From Mycobacterium marseillense (GTDB lineage Bacteria > Actinomycetota > Actinomycetes > Mycobacteriales > Mycobacteriaceae): a DNA stretch of 64,000 bases. Under the pieces are notes generated by a model, which ran no database searches, had not been told where the DNA came from, and saw only the letters and a list, made by a program, of their open reading frames with translations. The stretch's first letter is position 1. Each line of letters begins with the position of its first letter. Position numbers and translations under genes: made by a program. The DNA is taken from NCBI RefSeq assembly GCF_010731675.1, contig NZ_AP022584.1, positions 3,224,001-3,288,000 on the forward strand, read 5' to 3'. Below are positions 18,842 through 27,700 of this stretch, in pieces.

Positions 18842-19971
18842 CAGATTTCCAGCTCGGAGACCAGCGCGTCGACGACCGCGCGCAGGTCGCCGTCGTGTTC
18901 CTCGGCCACTCGGCGCTGGCGCTGGTAAGACGCGCCCTGCCTGGGTATCTCGGCCACCGCGGCCAGCTCGTCGACGCAGTTCAACTTCTTGGCGACCGGC
19001 TCCAGCCGGTTGAGCACCTCATCGAGGTCCTCGGTGACCAAACGCTCGTTGCTGTCGGCGTCCAGGATGATCACCGCGTCCAGGCCGTAGCGCGCCGCGC
19101 GCCACTTGTTCTCCTGGTTGTGCCACGGCGGCATGCTGGGCAACGACTCGTCAGCTTCCAGCCTGCGGTCCAAATCGACCACCAGGCAATGGGTGAGCGC
19201 GACCAGCGCGCCCAATTCCCGCAGGTTGGACACGCCGTCGCAGATCCGCATCTCGATCGTGCCCAGGTGCGGGGAAGGCCTGATGTCCCAGCGGACTTCG
19301 TCGACGTGATCGATGATGCCGGTCTTCTTCTGGTCGTAGACGAATCCCTCGAACTCCGACCAGGTCTGGAACTGGAACGGCAGTCCGGCGGTGGGCAGCT
19401 GCTGAAACATCATCGCCCGGTTGCTGGCGTACCCGGTGTCCACGCCGGTCCACCACGGTGAGGATGCCGAAAGCGCCAACAGGTGCGGGTAGTAGTTCAG
19501 CAGCGACGTCATGATCGGCATCACCTTGTTCGGCGACGAGATCCCGACGTGCACGTGCACACCCCAGATCAGCATCTGCCGTCCCCACCACTGGGTGCGC
19601 TTGATCAGCTCGGCGTAGCGCGCGCCGGAGGTGAGCTTCTGGCTGGTCCACTGCGCGAACGGATGTGCGCCCGCGCAGAAGAGCTCCATGCCCCGATCCC
19701 GCACGATGCGGCGCGCGGGTCCCAGGGTCTGCCGCAGGTCCTCCATCGCCTCGCCCGCGGATTGGCAGATGCCGGTGACCACTTCGACGGTGTTGCGCAG
19801 CAATTCCTTGTGCACGCGCGGGTTTTCGCCGATCTCGGCGATCACCGCGGTGGCTTCGTTGCTCAGATCGCGGGTCTGCGCGTCGACGAGCGCGAACTCC
19901 CACTCCACCCCGATGGTCGGCCGTGACGAACGGGCGAAATCGATGCGCGCGTCACGCCTTTTAGCCGGCAC
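18841..19971 (-). CDS. Glutamate--cysteine ligase family 2 (YbdK-like carboxylate-amine ligase), Rv0433 homologue
   Basis: A 376-residue ATP-dependent carboxylate-amine ligase of the GCS2/YbdK family. Conserved pieces include [10 protein letters not shown] near residue 18, the WGVHVHVGI active-site strand near 135 and [19 protein letters not shown] near 237. The GTG start at 19971 ([12 protein letters not shown]) gives the same length as the M. tuberculosis protein; an upstream ATG at 20007 would lie inside sodC. The start overlaps the sodC 3' end by 11 bases. Mycobacteria use mycothiol, so true glutathione synthesis is unlikely; the substrate is unsettled. Confidence 0.92.
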   Translation of the reverse strand: MPAKRRDARIDFARSSRPTIGVEWEFALVDAQTRDLSNEATAVIAEIGENPRVHKELLRNTVEVVTGICQSAGEAMEDLRQTLGPARRIVRDRGMELFCAGAHPFAQWTSQKLTSGARYAELIKRTQWWGRQMLIWGVHVHVGISSPNKVMPIMTSLLNYYPHLLALSASSPWWTGVDTGYASNRAMMFQQLPTAGLPFQFQTWSEFEGFVYDQKKTGIIDHVDEVRWDIRPSPHLGTIEMRICDGVSNLRELGALVALTHCLVVDLDRRLEADESLPSMPPWHNQENKWRAARYGLDAVIILDADSNERLVTEDLDEVLNRLEPVAKKLNCVDELAAVAEIPRQGASYQRQRRVAEEHDGDLRAVVDALVSELEI

Positions 19972-20644
19972 CGATGACACCGCACGCCACCCGCTTGCCG
20001 GCGTCACCGGTGGTCATCGTCATCTCGTCGGGGCCCGGCGTTCCGTTGGTCTGGTTGTAGCGCTCGGCGGGGATGTTGGCGAAGTTGTCCGCGCCGGCGT
20101 GAATGATGATCGCGGTCTTCTGCCCGGTGAGCAGGTCCTCCATGGCGAAGGCGTCCGTGGTGGTCACCAACGTCCCGGAACCGTCCTTGCGCACCTGCAG
20201 GGAGGTCAGGTCTCCGCTGGCGGGCTCGCCGGCGTGGCCGGACACCTGGAAGTGGCCGCCCGCGGACAGGAAGTCCCCGGGCGCACCGCCGTTCGGGGCG
20301 ACCGAGTTGGGTTCACACTTGCCCACCTTGTGGATGTGGACGCCGTGAAAACCGGGCGCGAGTACGCCGTTGGCGGTCGTCTCGATGGTGACCGTCGCGT
20401 AGCCGTTGTTGAATTCGAACTTCGCGACCGCGACCTGGGTGCCGTCCGGTGCCTTCAGGTGCGTGGTGACGGTCGGCACTTCCGCTGGCCCGGCCTCCGC
20501 GCCTTTGGCGCCCTGCGGCGACGGCGATCCCGTCCAGACCGCGGGCGTGGTGCCCGGGACGGACGACGCGTACTGCGGCGTCGAGCAGGCGCCCAGCAGC
20601 GCGACGCAACCGGCCAGAACCAGTGAGGGGGGCAGCTTACGCAT
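19961..20644 (-). CDS. sodC: Periplasmic Cu,Zn superoxide dismutase, lipoprotein
   Basis: Detoxifies superoxide outside the cytoplasm. The 227-residue precursor has a signal peptide with lipobox LLGAC near residue 20, so it should be lipid-anchored. Copper and zinc ligands are visible in [10 protein letters not shown] (near 100), [11 protein letters not shown] (near 128) and [10 protein letters not shown] (near 177). Cysteines at the start of the metal loop and near the C-terminus (RVACGVIG) form the usual disulfide. It is upstream of, and overlaps, the GCS2-type ligase gene. Strongly similar to M. tuberculosis SodC. Confidence 0.97.
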   Translation of the reverse strand: MRKLPPSLVLAGCVALLGACSTPQYASSVPGTTPAVWTGSPSPQGAKGAEAGPAEVPTVTTHLKAPDGTQVAVAKFEFNNGYATVTIETTANGVLAPGFHGVHIHKVGKCEPNSVAPNGGAPGDFLSAGGHFQVSGHAGEPASGDLTSLQVRKDGSGTLVTTTDAFAMEDLLTGQKTAIIIHAGADNFANIPAERYNQTNGTPGPDEMTMTTGDAGKRVACGVIGAG

Positions 20645-20721
20645 AGCCAGCAGCCTAGCCCGGCGACGATGCGAGCCGGAACGGCTCGCGGAGGAGTCGG
20701 GCGATCGAATCCGGCGCTGAT

Positions 20722-21195
20722 CTAGCCCGCGACGAGGACGATGACGCCCGGCGGCTCGCCGCTCAGCGCGGGAATGCGCGGTTCGACGGGGGCGCCCAGC
20801 TTTTTGCCGATCGCGTCGGCGGTGGCGTGCTCGTCGTCGGCATCGGTGTAGTAGACCGTGGTGGCCGAGACGTCGGGCACGGTCATGTTGTCGACCTTGG
20901 TGACCTTGAAGCCGGCGGACGTCAGCTGGTCTCCGGTGCGCGCGGCGACACCCTCTTTGGTGGAGATGTTGTACACCTGCACCTCGGCCTGGGTGGTCGC
21001 CGGCTTGTTGCTCGTCGACGTGGCCGACGCGGTGGCGGTCGCGCTGGATACCGGCGACGCCGAATCGTCGTCAGAGTTCCCGGAGGTGCCGAGCGCCTGC
21101 CAACCGAGCAGCAGGAAAATGACGCCGAGGAACAACAGCACCATCACCATGGCCCGCAGGGGCAGCCCAGTGGAGTCGGGAACTCGTTCTTTCAT
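20722..21195 (-). CDS. virR: LytR_C-domain membrane protein VirR
   Basis: A 157-residue protein with a short cytosolic N-terminus, one transmembrane helix (about residues 13-36), a Ser/Thr/Ala-rich linker and a C-terminal LytR_C domain starting near [20 protein letters not shown]. It corresponds to Rv0431 (VirR), known in M. tuberculosis to limit vesicle release and to affect envelope integrity. It lies 19 bases downstream of the DUF3263 gene on the same strand and about 80 bases upstream of sodC; this neighbour order is conserved. Confidence 0.9.
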   Translation of the reverse strand: MKERVPDSTGLPLRAMVMVLLFLGVIFLLLGWQALGTSGNSDDDSASPVSSATATASATSTSNKPATTQAEVQVYNISTKEGVAARTGDQLTSAGFKVTKVDNMTVPDVSATTVYYTDADDEHATADAIGKKLGAPVEPRIPALSGEPPGVIVLVAG

Positions 21196-21214
21196 CGAGC
21201 CCTACTGTAACGAG

Positions 21215-21523
21215 TCAGGTCACCTCGAAGCCGAGACGCCGCGCCGCACGTGCCTTCTGCCTGCTCGCGCGCAACCGGCGCAGCCGTTTCACCAGCATCG
21301 GGTCGGCCGCCAGCGCCTCAGGCCGGTCAACGAGCGCGTTGAGCACCTGGTAGTACCGCGTCGCCGACATCGAGAACAACTCTTTGATGGCGTCTTCCTT
21401 CACACCGGCGAACTTCCACCACTGGCGTTCGAAGGCCAGGATGTCGTGCTCGCGGCGGGTAAGTCCATCTGCGACGTCAGAATCGTCCCCCGATCGATTT
21501 GCCCGCGCCATGGCGCTGTCCAT
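21215..21523 (-). CDS. DUF3263 protein, Rv0430 homologue
   Basis: A 102-residue small basic protein with the DUF3263 core LTRREHDILAFERQWWKFAG near residue 21 and a helical, Arg-rich C-terminus, suggesting a helix-turn-helix-like DNA-binding protein. The ATG at 21523 has an AGGGGAAG site 4-5 bases upstream; an internal Met at residue 5 is a weaker alternative. It is divergent from def, with a prominent hairpin in the gap, and virR follows closely. The molecular role is not established. Confidence 0.88.
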   Translation of the reverse strand: MDSAMARANRSGDDSDVADGLTRREHDILAFERQWWKFAGVKEDAIKELFSMSATRYYQVLNALVDRPEALAADPMLVKRLRRLRASRQKARAARRLGFEVT

Positions 21524-21584
21524 ATCGCTTCCCCTGGACCCTTCCGGCGAATTCCGAACTGCTCGAATGACTTGACTTAGCTAA

Positions 21585-21616
21585 GGGCGTGTTTCGGCGA
21601 ATATTGAAACACGCCC
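21585..21616. promoter_or_regulatory. Perfect 11-bp inverted repeat between the Rv0430-like gene and def
   Basis: GGGCGTGTTTC and GAAACACGCCC flank a 10-base spacer and would form a perfect stem. The element is inside the divergent 203-base gap, so it cannot be a shared terminator for converging genes. An overlapping 10-base palindrome, CTTAGCTAAG, ends at 21585 on its left edge. An operator or a 5'-leader hairpin is the better reading. No T-run follows on either strand. Confidence 0.6.
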
Positions 21617-21726
21617 CAAACCCTCAAGCCGTCATCCAGACCCGCGAGTCGGCCGATTGGCCTAATTGCCCACCCCCGAAGATCGGCGGCTGAGCAGCCC
21701 ACGGGCGTGCGGTAGCTTAGCCGACC

Positions 21727-22320
21727 ATGGCAGTCGTTCCGATCCGCATTGTGGGAGATCCCGTCCTGCATACCCCGACGAAACCGGTGCCCGTCGCTGC
21801 CGACGGTTCGCTGCCCGCGGAGCTGCCCGCGTTGATCGCCGACCTCTACGACACCATGGACGCCGCGCACGGGGTCGGGCTGGCGGCCAACCAGATCGGG
21901 GTCGGCTTGCGGGTCTTCGTCTACGACTGTGCTGACGAACGCGGGCGCACCGAGCGCCGGCGCGGCGTCGTCGTCAATCCGGTCCTGGAAACCTCCGAGA
22001 TACCCGAGACGATGCCCGATCCCGACAACGACGACGAGGGCTGCCTGTCGGTCCCCGGCGAGTCCTTTCCCACCGGCCGGGCCAAGTGGGCCCGGGTCAC
22101 CGGGCTCGACGCCGACGGCAACCCGGTCACCCTCGAGGGCAACGACCTGTTCGCCCGGATGCTGCAACACGAGACGGGGCACCTGGACGGCTTCCTGTAT
22201 CTGGATCGCCTCGTCGGCCGGCACGCCCGCAGCGCGAAACGGGCGGTCAAGTCCAACAACTGGGGCGTTCCCGGCCTCTCGTGGCTGCCCGGCGAGGGAC
22301 CGGACCCGTTCGGCCACTGA
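21727..22320 (+). CDS. def: Peptide deformylase
   Basis: Removes the formyl group from nascent N-termini using Fe2+ or Zn2+. The 197-residue product has the three signatures [10 protein letters not shown] (near 47), EGCLSVP (near 104) and QHETGHLDG (near 148; HExxH-type metal site). A 12-residue insertion between motifs 1 and 2 and a C-terminal extension match mycobacterial deformylases. The start ATG at 21727 is clear. The stop overlaps the start of the GNAT gene by one base, indicating an operon. Confidence 0.97.
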   Translation: MAVVPIRIVGDPVLHTPTKPVPVAADGSLPAELPALIADLYDTMDAAHGVGLAANQIGVGLRVFVYDCADERGRTERRRGVVVNPVLETSEIPETMPDPDNDDEGCLSVPGESFPTGRAKWARVTGLDADGNPVTLEGNDLFARMLQHETGHLDGFLYLDRLVGRHARSAKRAVKSNNWGVPGLSWLPGEGPDPFGH

Positions 22321-23201
22321 TGATCTCGTGGCCGGCCCTGGGGACGCGGGTGATGGTTCGATACCGGCTCGCCGAGGGATCGGTACCGCCGTTGACCGAC
22401 GCGGTGGGACACCTGCTCGCGGTCGACCCGGTGGTGCGGGTGCAGACGAAATCGGGTGCGGTCGTCGACTGCCGGCCCGCCGACGTGGTGATGCTGCGGG
22501 TGCTGACGTTCGCGCCGTTGCGCACCTCGGACATCCGGGCGCTCGAGCACGCGGCGGCCATGGCCTGGCCCGGCGTCGAACACACCTGGCTGGAGGGCTG
22601 GCTGCTGCGGGCCGGCCACGGGTCGGAACTTCCCCCCAATTCGGCGGTGCCGCTGGATCTTTCGGCCCGGCTCAGCACCGTACCCGCGATCGCGGACTGG
22701 TATGGGCGCCGCGGCCTGACCCCGCGACTGGCCATACCCGACCGGTTGTTGTCGGTGCCGACCGGCTCGACCGGTGAGCACCCCGAGAGTGTCCTGGTGC
22801 GCGACGTGTCCGAGATGGCGGCGCGCGAACCCAACCCGTCCGTGCGCCTGTCGGCGCAGCCCGACGATGCCTGGCTGTCGATATTCGGGCCCGACGTCGA
22901 CGTCGACGTGCTCACCGCGGTCAGCGACGGCGAGCTCATGTTCGGGACGGATGGCGCGGCGGTCGCGCGTGCCGCGGTGACCGAGGCACCCGACGGCCCG
23001 CGCTGGGTCGGGCTGTCAGCGATACGGGGCGACGACGACCGGGCCACAACGGCCTTGTGCGAGGCGCTGTTGGCGTGGGGCGCGGGTCGCGGTGCCACGC
23101 GCGGCTACGTCGCCGTCCCCGATACCGAGGCCGACACCGGGTGGCTGGACTTCCGGCTGCATCACCACCGCCGCTACTTCCCGGTCCGACAGGGCGCCTG
23201 A
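22320..23201 (+). CDS. GNAT-family acetyltransferase, Rv0428c homologue
   Basis: A 293-residue protein whose first 80 residues are an accessory barrel-like domain (GTRVMVRYRLAEGS). A GNAT-like core follows, including LEGWLLRAGHGSEL near 97, and a typical closing segment with TALCEALLAWGAGRGATRGYVAV near 255. The ATG at 22320 shares its A with the def stop. This arrangement is conserved in M. tuberculosis. Acceptor substrate unknown; N-terminal acetylation or small-molecule acetylation are both possible. Confidence 0.85.
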   Translation: MISWPALGTRVMVRYRLAEGSVPPLTDAVGHLLAVDPVVRVQTKSGAVVDCRPADVVMLRVLTFAPLRTSDIRALEHAAAMAWPGVEHTWLEGWLLRAGHGSELPPNSAVPLDLSARLSTVPAIADWYGRRGLTPRLAIPDRLLSVPTGSTGEHPESVLVRDVSEMAAREPNPSVRLSAQPDDAWLSIFGPDVDVDVLTAVSDGELMFGTDGAAVARAAVTEAPDGPRWVGLSAIRGDDDRATTALCEALLAWGAGRGATRGYVAVPDTEADTGWLDFRLHHHRRYFPVRQGA

Positions 23202-23217
23202 GATACCGTCTGATCCC

Positions 23218-24168
23218 ATGCCCGATGGCACGTTCAGTGATGGCGGCGACCCGCTGCGCCCGGCTTCACCGCGCTTGCGATCGCCGCGCAGCGATGGCGG
23301 CGACCCGCTGCGCCCGGCTTCACCGCGCTTGCGATCGCCGCGCAGCGATGGCGGCGACCCGCTGCGGATTGCCACCTGGAACGTCAATTCGATCCGCTCC
23401 CGCCTGCCCCGCGTCGTCGACTGGCTGGCCCGCGCCGACGTCGACGTGCTGGCCATGCAGGAGACCAAATGTTCCGACAGCCAATTCCCGACGCTGCCGT
23501 TCTTCGAACTCGGCTACGAGGTCGCCCATGTCGGTTTCAACCAGTGGAACGGCGTGGCGATCGCCTCGCGCGTCGGCCTCGACGACGTGCAGATCGGATT
23601 CGACGGCCAGCCGACCTGGAGCGGCAAGCCGGAGGTCGCCGCCGCCGCCGAGGCCCGCGCCCTGGCCGCCACCTGCGGCGGCGTCCGGTTGTGGAGCCTT
23701 TACGTTCCCAACGGCCGGGCACTAGGCGACCCGCACTATGCCTACAAGCTCGATTGGCTTGCTGCCCTGCGTGATTCGGCAGAGGGATGGCTACGCGACG
23801 ATCCCGGCGCCGCGATCGCGCTGGCCGGTGACTGGAATATCGCGCCGCAGGACGACGACGTGTGGAGCATGGAGTTCTTCGCCGGCGCCACACACGTCTC
23901 CGCACCGGAGCGCCGCGCGTTCAACGCGATCGTCGAGGCGCAATTCACCGACGTGGTGCGGCCTTTCGCGCCGGGGCCCGGCGTCTACACCTACTGGGAC
24001 TACACCCGGCTGCGGTTCCCGAAGCGGCAGGGCATGCGCATTGACTTCATCCTGGGCTCACCGGCATTGGCGAGCCGGGTGACCGACGCGCAGATCGACC
24101 GCGAGGAACGCAAAGGCAAATCCGCGAGTGATCACGCGCCCGTTCTCATCGATGTACGCGTCGACTGA
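23218..24168 (+). CDS. xthA: Exodeoxyribonuclease III with a repeat-encoded N-terminal extension
   Basis: DNA repair AP endonuclease / 3'-5' exonuclease of the EEP fold, 316 residues. The catalytic motifs are intact: ATWNVNSIRSR (near 54), MQETKC (Glu), YVPNG, GDWNIAP, and SDHAPV near the end (Asp-His). Residues 7-50 are unusual: two tandem 18-residue units beginning SDGGDPLRPASP plus a partial third, encoded by a 54-bp DNA repeat. The core resumes directly at IATWNV. The start ATG at 23218 keeps the repeats in frame, and no other start lies before the core. The extension lengthens the protein by roughly 25 residues relative to M. tuberculosis XthA. Confidence 0.93.
   Translation: MPDGTFSDGGDPLRPASPRLRSPRSDGGDPLRPASPRLRSPRSDGGDPLRIATWNVNSIRSRLPRVVDWLARADVDVLAMQETKCSDSQFPTLPFFELGYEVAHVGFNQWNGVAIASRVGLDDVQIGFDGQPTWSGKPEVAAAAEARALAATCGGVRLWSLYVPNGRALGDPHYAYKLDWLAALRDSAEGWLRDDPGAAIALAGDWNIAPQDDDVWSMEFFAGATHVSAPERRAFNAIVEAQFTDVVRPFAPGPGVYTYWDYTRLRFPKRQGMRIDFILGSPALASRVTDAQIDREERKGKSASDHAPVLIDVRVD
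23236..23366 (+). repeat. 54-bp tandem repeat (MIRU/VNTR-like) inside the xthA 5' coding region
   Basis: Unit boundaries fall at 23236, 23290 and 23344: two full 54-bp units that are identical apart from isolated bases, and a 23-bp third. Because 54 is a multiple of three, the array is read through as 18-residue peptides. The same sequence family, in the opposite orientation relative to the genes, forms the thiC-thiD array at 32.7-32.97 kb. Copy number may vary between strains, as for mycobacterial MIRU/VNTR loci. Confidence 0.92.
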
Positions 24169-24295
24169 CGCTGCGACCCGGCGTAGGCTAACTGGCAGCG
24201 CAATTCCGTAGATCCCCTCAACTGTGCGATCCACGGTATACATGAAAACAGCGAACGCGAATTGCATGAATACGAAATTGGGCCAGGGAGTCAAC

Positions 24296-24769
24296 ATGGG
24301 TGTCGTCGACGGAGCGGTTCGCAGCGTAGGGCGAACACTGAATCGTGCGGCATCGGTCACCACCTCCACCGCCGGCGCGGTCGGCGGCGCGGCGGTGAAC
24401 GGTGTCGTCGGCGGCATCAAGGGCGCCGCGGACGGCATTCAGCAGGGCATCAGCAAGGGCAGCAAATCGACGACGGCCGCCGCGGTGGGCCTGGGGGCGC
24501 TCGGCGCCATCGGCCTGATCGAGTGGCCGGTGCTGCTGGCGGTCGGCGGCGGGGCGCTGGTGTTGCAGCGGATCGCCCGCCAACAGAAGGAGTCGGCCCC
24601 GCCGCCCCGGGCAAAGCTGACGACGGTGCCGACCAAGCCCGAACCCGAGCCCCAACCGCGCAAATCGCCGCCCCAAAAGGCCCCCACCAAACGGGCGGCC
24701 GCCAGTAAACCGGCCAAGAAGGCCACCGGCCGTCGCGCCGGCAGCGCCGCGCTGCGCAGCACCAACTGA
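24296..24769 (+). CDS. Small membrane-associated Ala/Gly-rich protein, Rv0426c-like
   Basis: A 157-residue protein. Residues 1-60 are Gly/Ala-rich and amphipathic, one or two hydrophobic segments follow around 65-95 (GLGALGAIGLIEWPVLLAVGGGALVL), and the C-terminus is Pro/Lys-rich and histone-like (repeated KPA, KKA, RAAA). I chose the ATG at 24296 because GGGAG lies seven bases upstream; upstream in-frame ATGs lack such a site. It directly precedes ctpH, as in M. tuberculosis, and may be a partner of that transporter. The hydrophobic ALxxIDWPV-like phrase recurs in the small protein after ctpH. Function unknown. Confidence 0.78.
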   Translation: MGVVDGAVRSVGRTLNRAASVTTSTAGAVGGAAVNGVVGGIKGAADGIQQGISKGSKSTTAAAVGLGALGAIGLIEWPVLLAVGGGALVLQRIARQQKESAPPPRAKLTTVPTKPEPEPQPRKSPPQKAPTKRAAASKPAKKATGRRAGSAALRSTN

Positions 24770-24790
24770 CACGGAATCCTTACTGAACTC

Positions 24791-27700
24791 TTGAGTATCA
24801 CAACGTCTCTGCGACGGTCGCTGCCGTCGCGAATGATTTTTGCGGGCCTACAGGCGACAACCGATCTGGCGCGAGCGAGTATCGAAACCAGTATCGACAT
24901 CGCGACCATCCCCTTGCGCGAGGGCGCCAAGGCGCTGTCCGGCGAACTCACCCGGGCCACGCTGCGCCGGCATTGTTGGCGTGGCAACAGCCGCGCGTGG
25001 ATCGAGGTGCGCGGGCTGGCCGACGCGGCCGACGGCCCACTCGGCCCGACCGTGCTCGAGGCCATCCTGGCCCATCCCGGCGTGGCGTCAGCAAAGTTGA
25101 ATTACCCCCTGTCCCGGGTGGTCGTGGACCTCGACGATCCAAACACCTCGCTGAGCGACCTGTGCGGCGTCGTCGAGGAATCCGAAAACCGTTGCGCGCC
25201 TTCACAAGGTGCCGACCGGCCGGCGACGGCGTCGGCGAGCCTGCCGGGCGACGGCCTGGTGCTGGCGACCAGGGCGGTCACCGTGGCCGCCAACGCGGCC
25301 GGGCTGGGCGTGGCACTGTTCGGCCGGGCGACGCGGCTGCCCCGACTGCCGGTCACCATCGCCGCGAGCATCACGTTCTTCGACTACCAGCCCTGGCTGC
25401 GCCGCCGGCTCGAGGACCGGATCGGGGGCCCCGCCACCGACACCGTGATGACGCTGGTCCAGGCGACCAGCCAAACGCTTTCTCAGTCGCCGACGTCGCT
25501 GTCGCTGGGGCTGACGATGCAGTCGCTGAAGGTCGCCGAGTGCCGCGCCGAGGCGCGCGCGTGGGAAGAGCACGAACCCGAGCTCGCGCGGCACGCCGAC
25601 CAACCGCTGACCTACCGCTCGCCGCGACCGCAGCCGTCGCGGGGCATGGAGCGGGCTCCCGGTCGCTTCGCGCTCCTCCAGGCGCTCAGCGCCGGAGCTA
25701 TCGGCGCCGGCACCCGCAACCTGAACATGGCCGCCACCGCGGTGCAGGTAACCACCCCCAAGGCCAACCGGACCACCCCCGAGGCGTTCGCCGCAACGCT
25801 GGGTCGCGGCCTGGCCGAGCGACACTCAGTGCTCCCGTTGCGGCCGGAAAGCCTGCGGCGGCTGAACAAGATCGACACGATCCTCATCGACCCCCGCGTG
25901 TTGTGTACCGACACGTTGCGGGTGGCCCGCATCCGCGGCGCGAGCGACAGCGAGCTGGCCGCGGCGTGGAGCCGCGCCCAGCTCATGCTGGACAACACTG
26001 GTCTGCGCCCCGGCTGGCGCAAGGTTTCGGGCGGCCGGTCCGATGCGCAGGTCGAGGCGCTCTTCCTGCCCGCCCACGACCCGCTCGCCTCGGCGGTGGT
26101 CGGCGAGGCCAACCGCGCCGGGGCGCAACTGCTGACGGTCGACCACGAGTCCCTCGACGAGTTGCGACCGGCGTTCGACGAGGTCCGGCCGCTGAAGAGC
26201 GGGACCGACAAAGCAGTCGACGACGCACTCGCCGCCGCGGTGGACGACCTGCAGGAGGCCGGTCGCACGGTGGCCGTGTTGTCATCAACTGCCGCACAAG
26301 CCATTTCGTCGGCGCACCTCGCGCTGGGCGTGTTGCCCGCGAGCGGTCGCGCCGCCCCGCTGTGGAACGCCGATCTGCTGTTGCCGGACCTGGCGGCCGT
26401 CTGGCGGGTGCTGCACGCGCTGCCCGCGGCCGCCGCCGCGACCCAGCGCGGCATCGGGATTTCAGCCGGCGCCACCGCGATGGGGTCGCTGTTCATGATC
26501 CCGGGCGTGCGAGGCAACCTCGGATCCGAAACGGTGAACGTCGGCGCGGCGGCCGGTCTGCTCTCGGGCTATCTGCTCGCCCGCGGGATCCTCAATGCGG
26601 ACACCCCGCGCCCGACCGCCACGCACGAATGGCACGCGATGCCGGTCGAGCAGGTCCGTAAGGCGTTGCCGGAGCAGGATTCCCCGGCGCCCGCCCCGAC
26701 GGAGCGAGACACCCCCGCGGCCCTGCGCGTGGCGGAGACGCCCGCGCAAGCGGTCTGGCAGCTCGCCAAGGCCGTGCGCGCCGAATTGTCCGACCCGCTG
26801 ACCCCGGTGATGGCGCTCGGCTCGGCGGCCAGCGCCGTGCTCGGTTCGCCCGTCGATGCGATGTTGGTCGGCACCGTGCTGACCGGGAACTCTATCCTGG
26901 CCGCGGCGCAGCGGCTGCGCGCCGAGAAGCGGTTGAATTATCTCCTGGCCCAACAGGTTCCGCCCGCCCGCAAGGTCGTCATCGGCGCGGACGGTGAGCG
27001 GACGTACGCGCTCGTCGACGCCGCGCAACTGCGGCCGGGCGACGTCATCGAGGTGCGCACCCACGAGGTCGTGCCCGCCGACGCCCGCGTCGTCGAAGAG
27101 GTCGACGTCGAGGTCGACGAGTCGACGCTCACCGGCGAATCGCTGTCGGTGGAGAAGCAGGTCGAGGCGACGCCGGGGGCGCCGCTCGCCGAGCGCCGCT
27201 GCATGGTGTTCGCCGGGACCACCGTGGTAGCCGGCACCGCGGTGGCGCTGGTGACCGCGGTCGGGCCCGACACCCAGCAGCGTCGCGCCGCCGACCTCAT
27301 CTCGGGCGAGCTGTCCTCCGACATCGGCCTGCAGCACCAGCTCGGCCAGCTGACCACCAAGGCGCTTCCGGTGAGCATCACCGGCGGTGCGCTGGTCGGC
27401 GCGCTCGGGCTGTTGCGCCGCCTCCCCCTGCAGCAGGCGGTGGGCAGCGCCATCGCCATCGCGGTCGCCGCCGTTCCCGAGGGAATGCCGCTGGTGGCCA
27501 CGCTGGCCCAGGCGTCGTCGGCGCGACGGCTGACGAAGTTCGGTGCGCTGGTGCGGGTTCCGCGCTCGGTGGAGGCGCTCGGCCGCATCGAGGTGGTGTG
27601 CTTCGACAAGACCGGGACGCTCAGCGAAAACCGTCTCCGGGTCTCGCAGGTCCACCCGGCGGCCGGGCACTCGCGCGAGGAGGTGCTGCGCTGCGCCGTG

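Noticed and set aside
21585..21616. Rho-independent terminator
   Set aside because: The flanking genes point away from it and no T-run follows on either strand, so a regulatory role is preferred.
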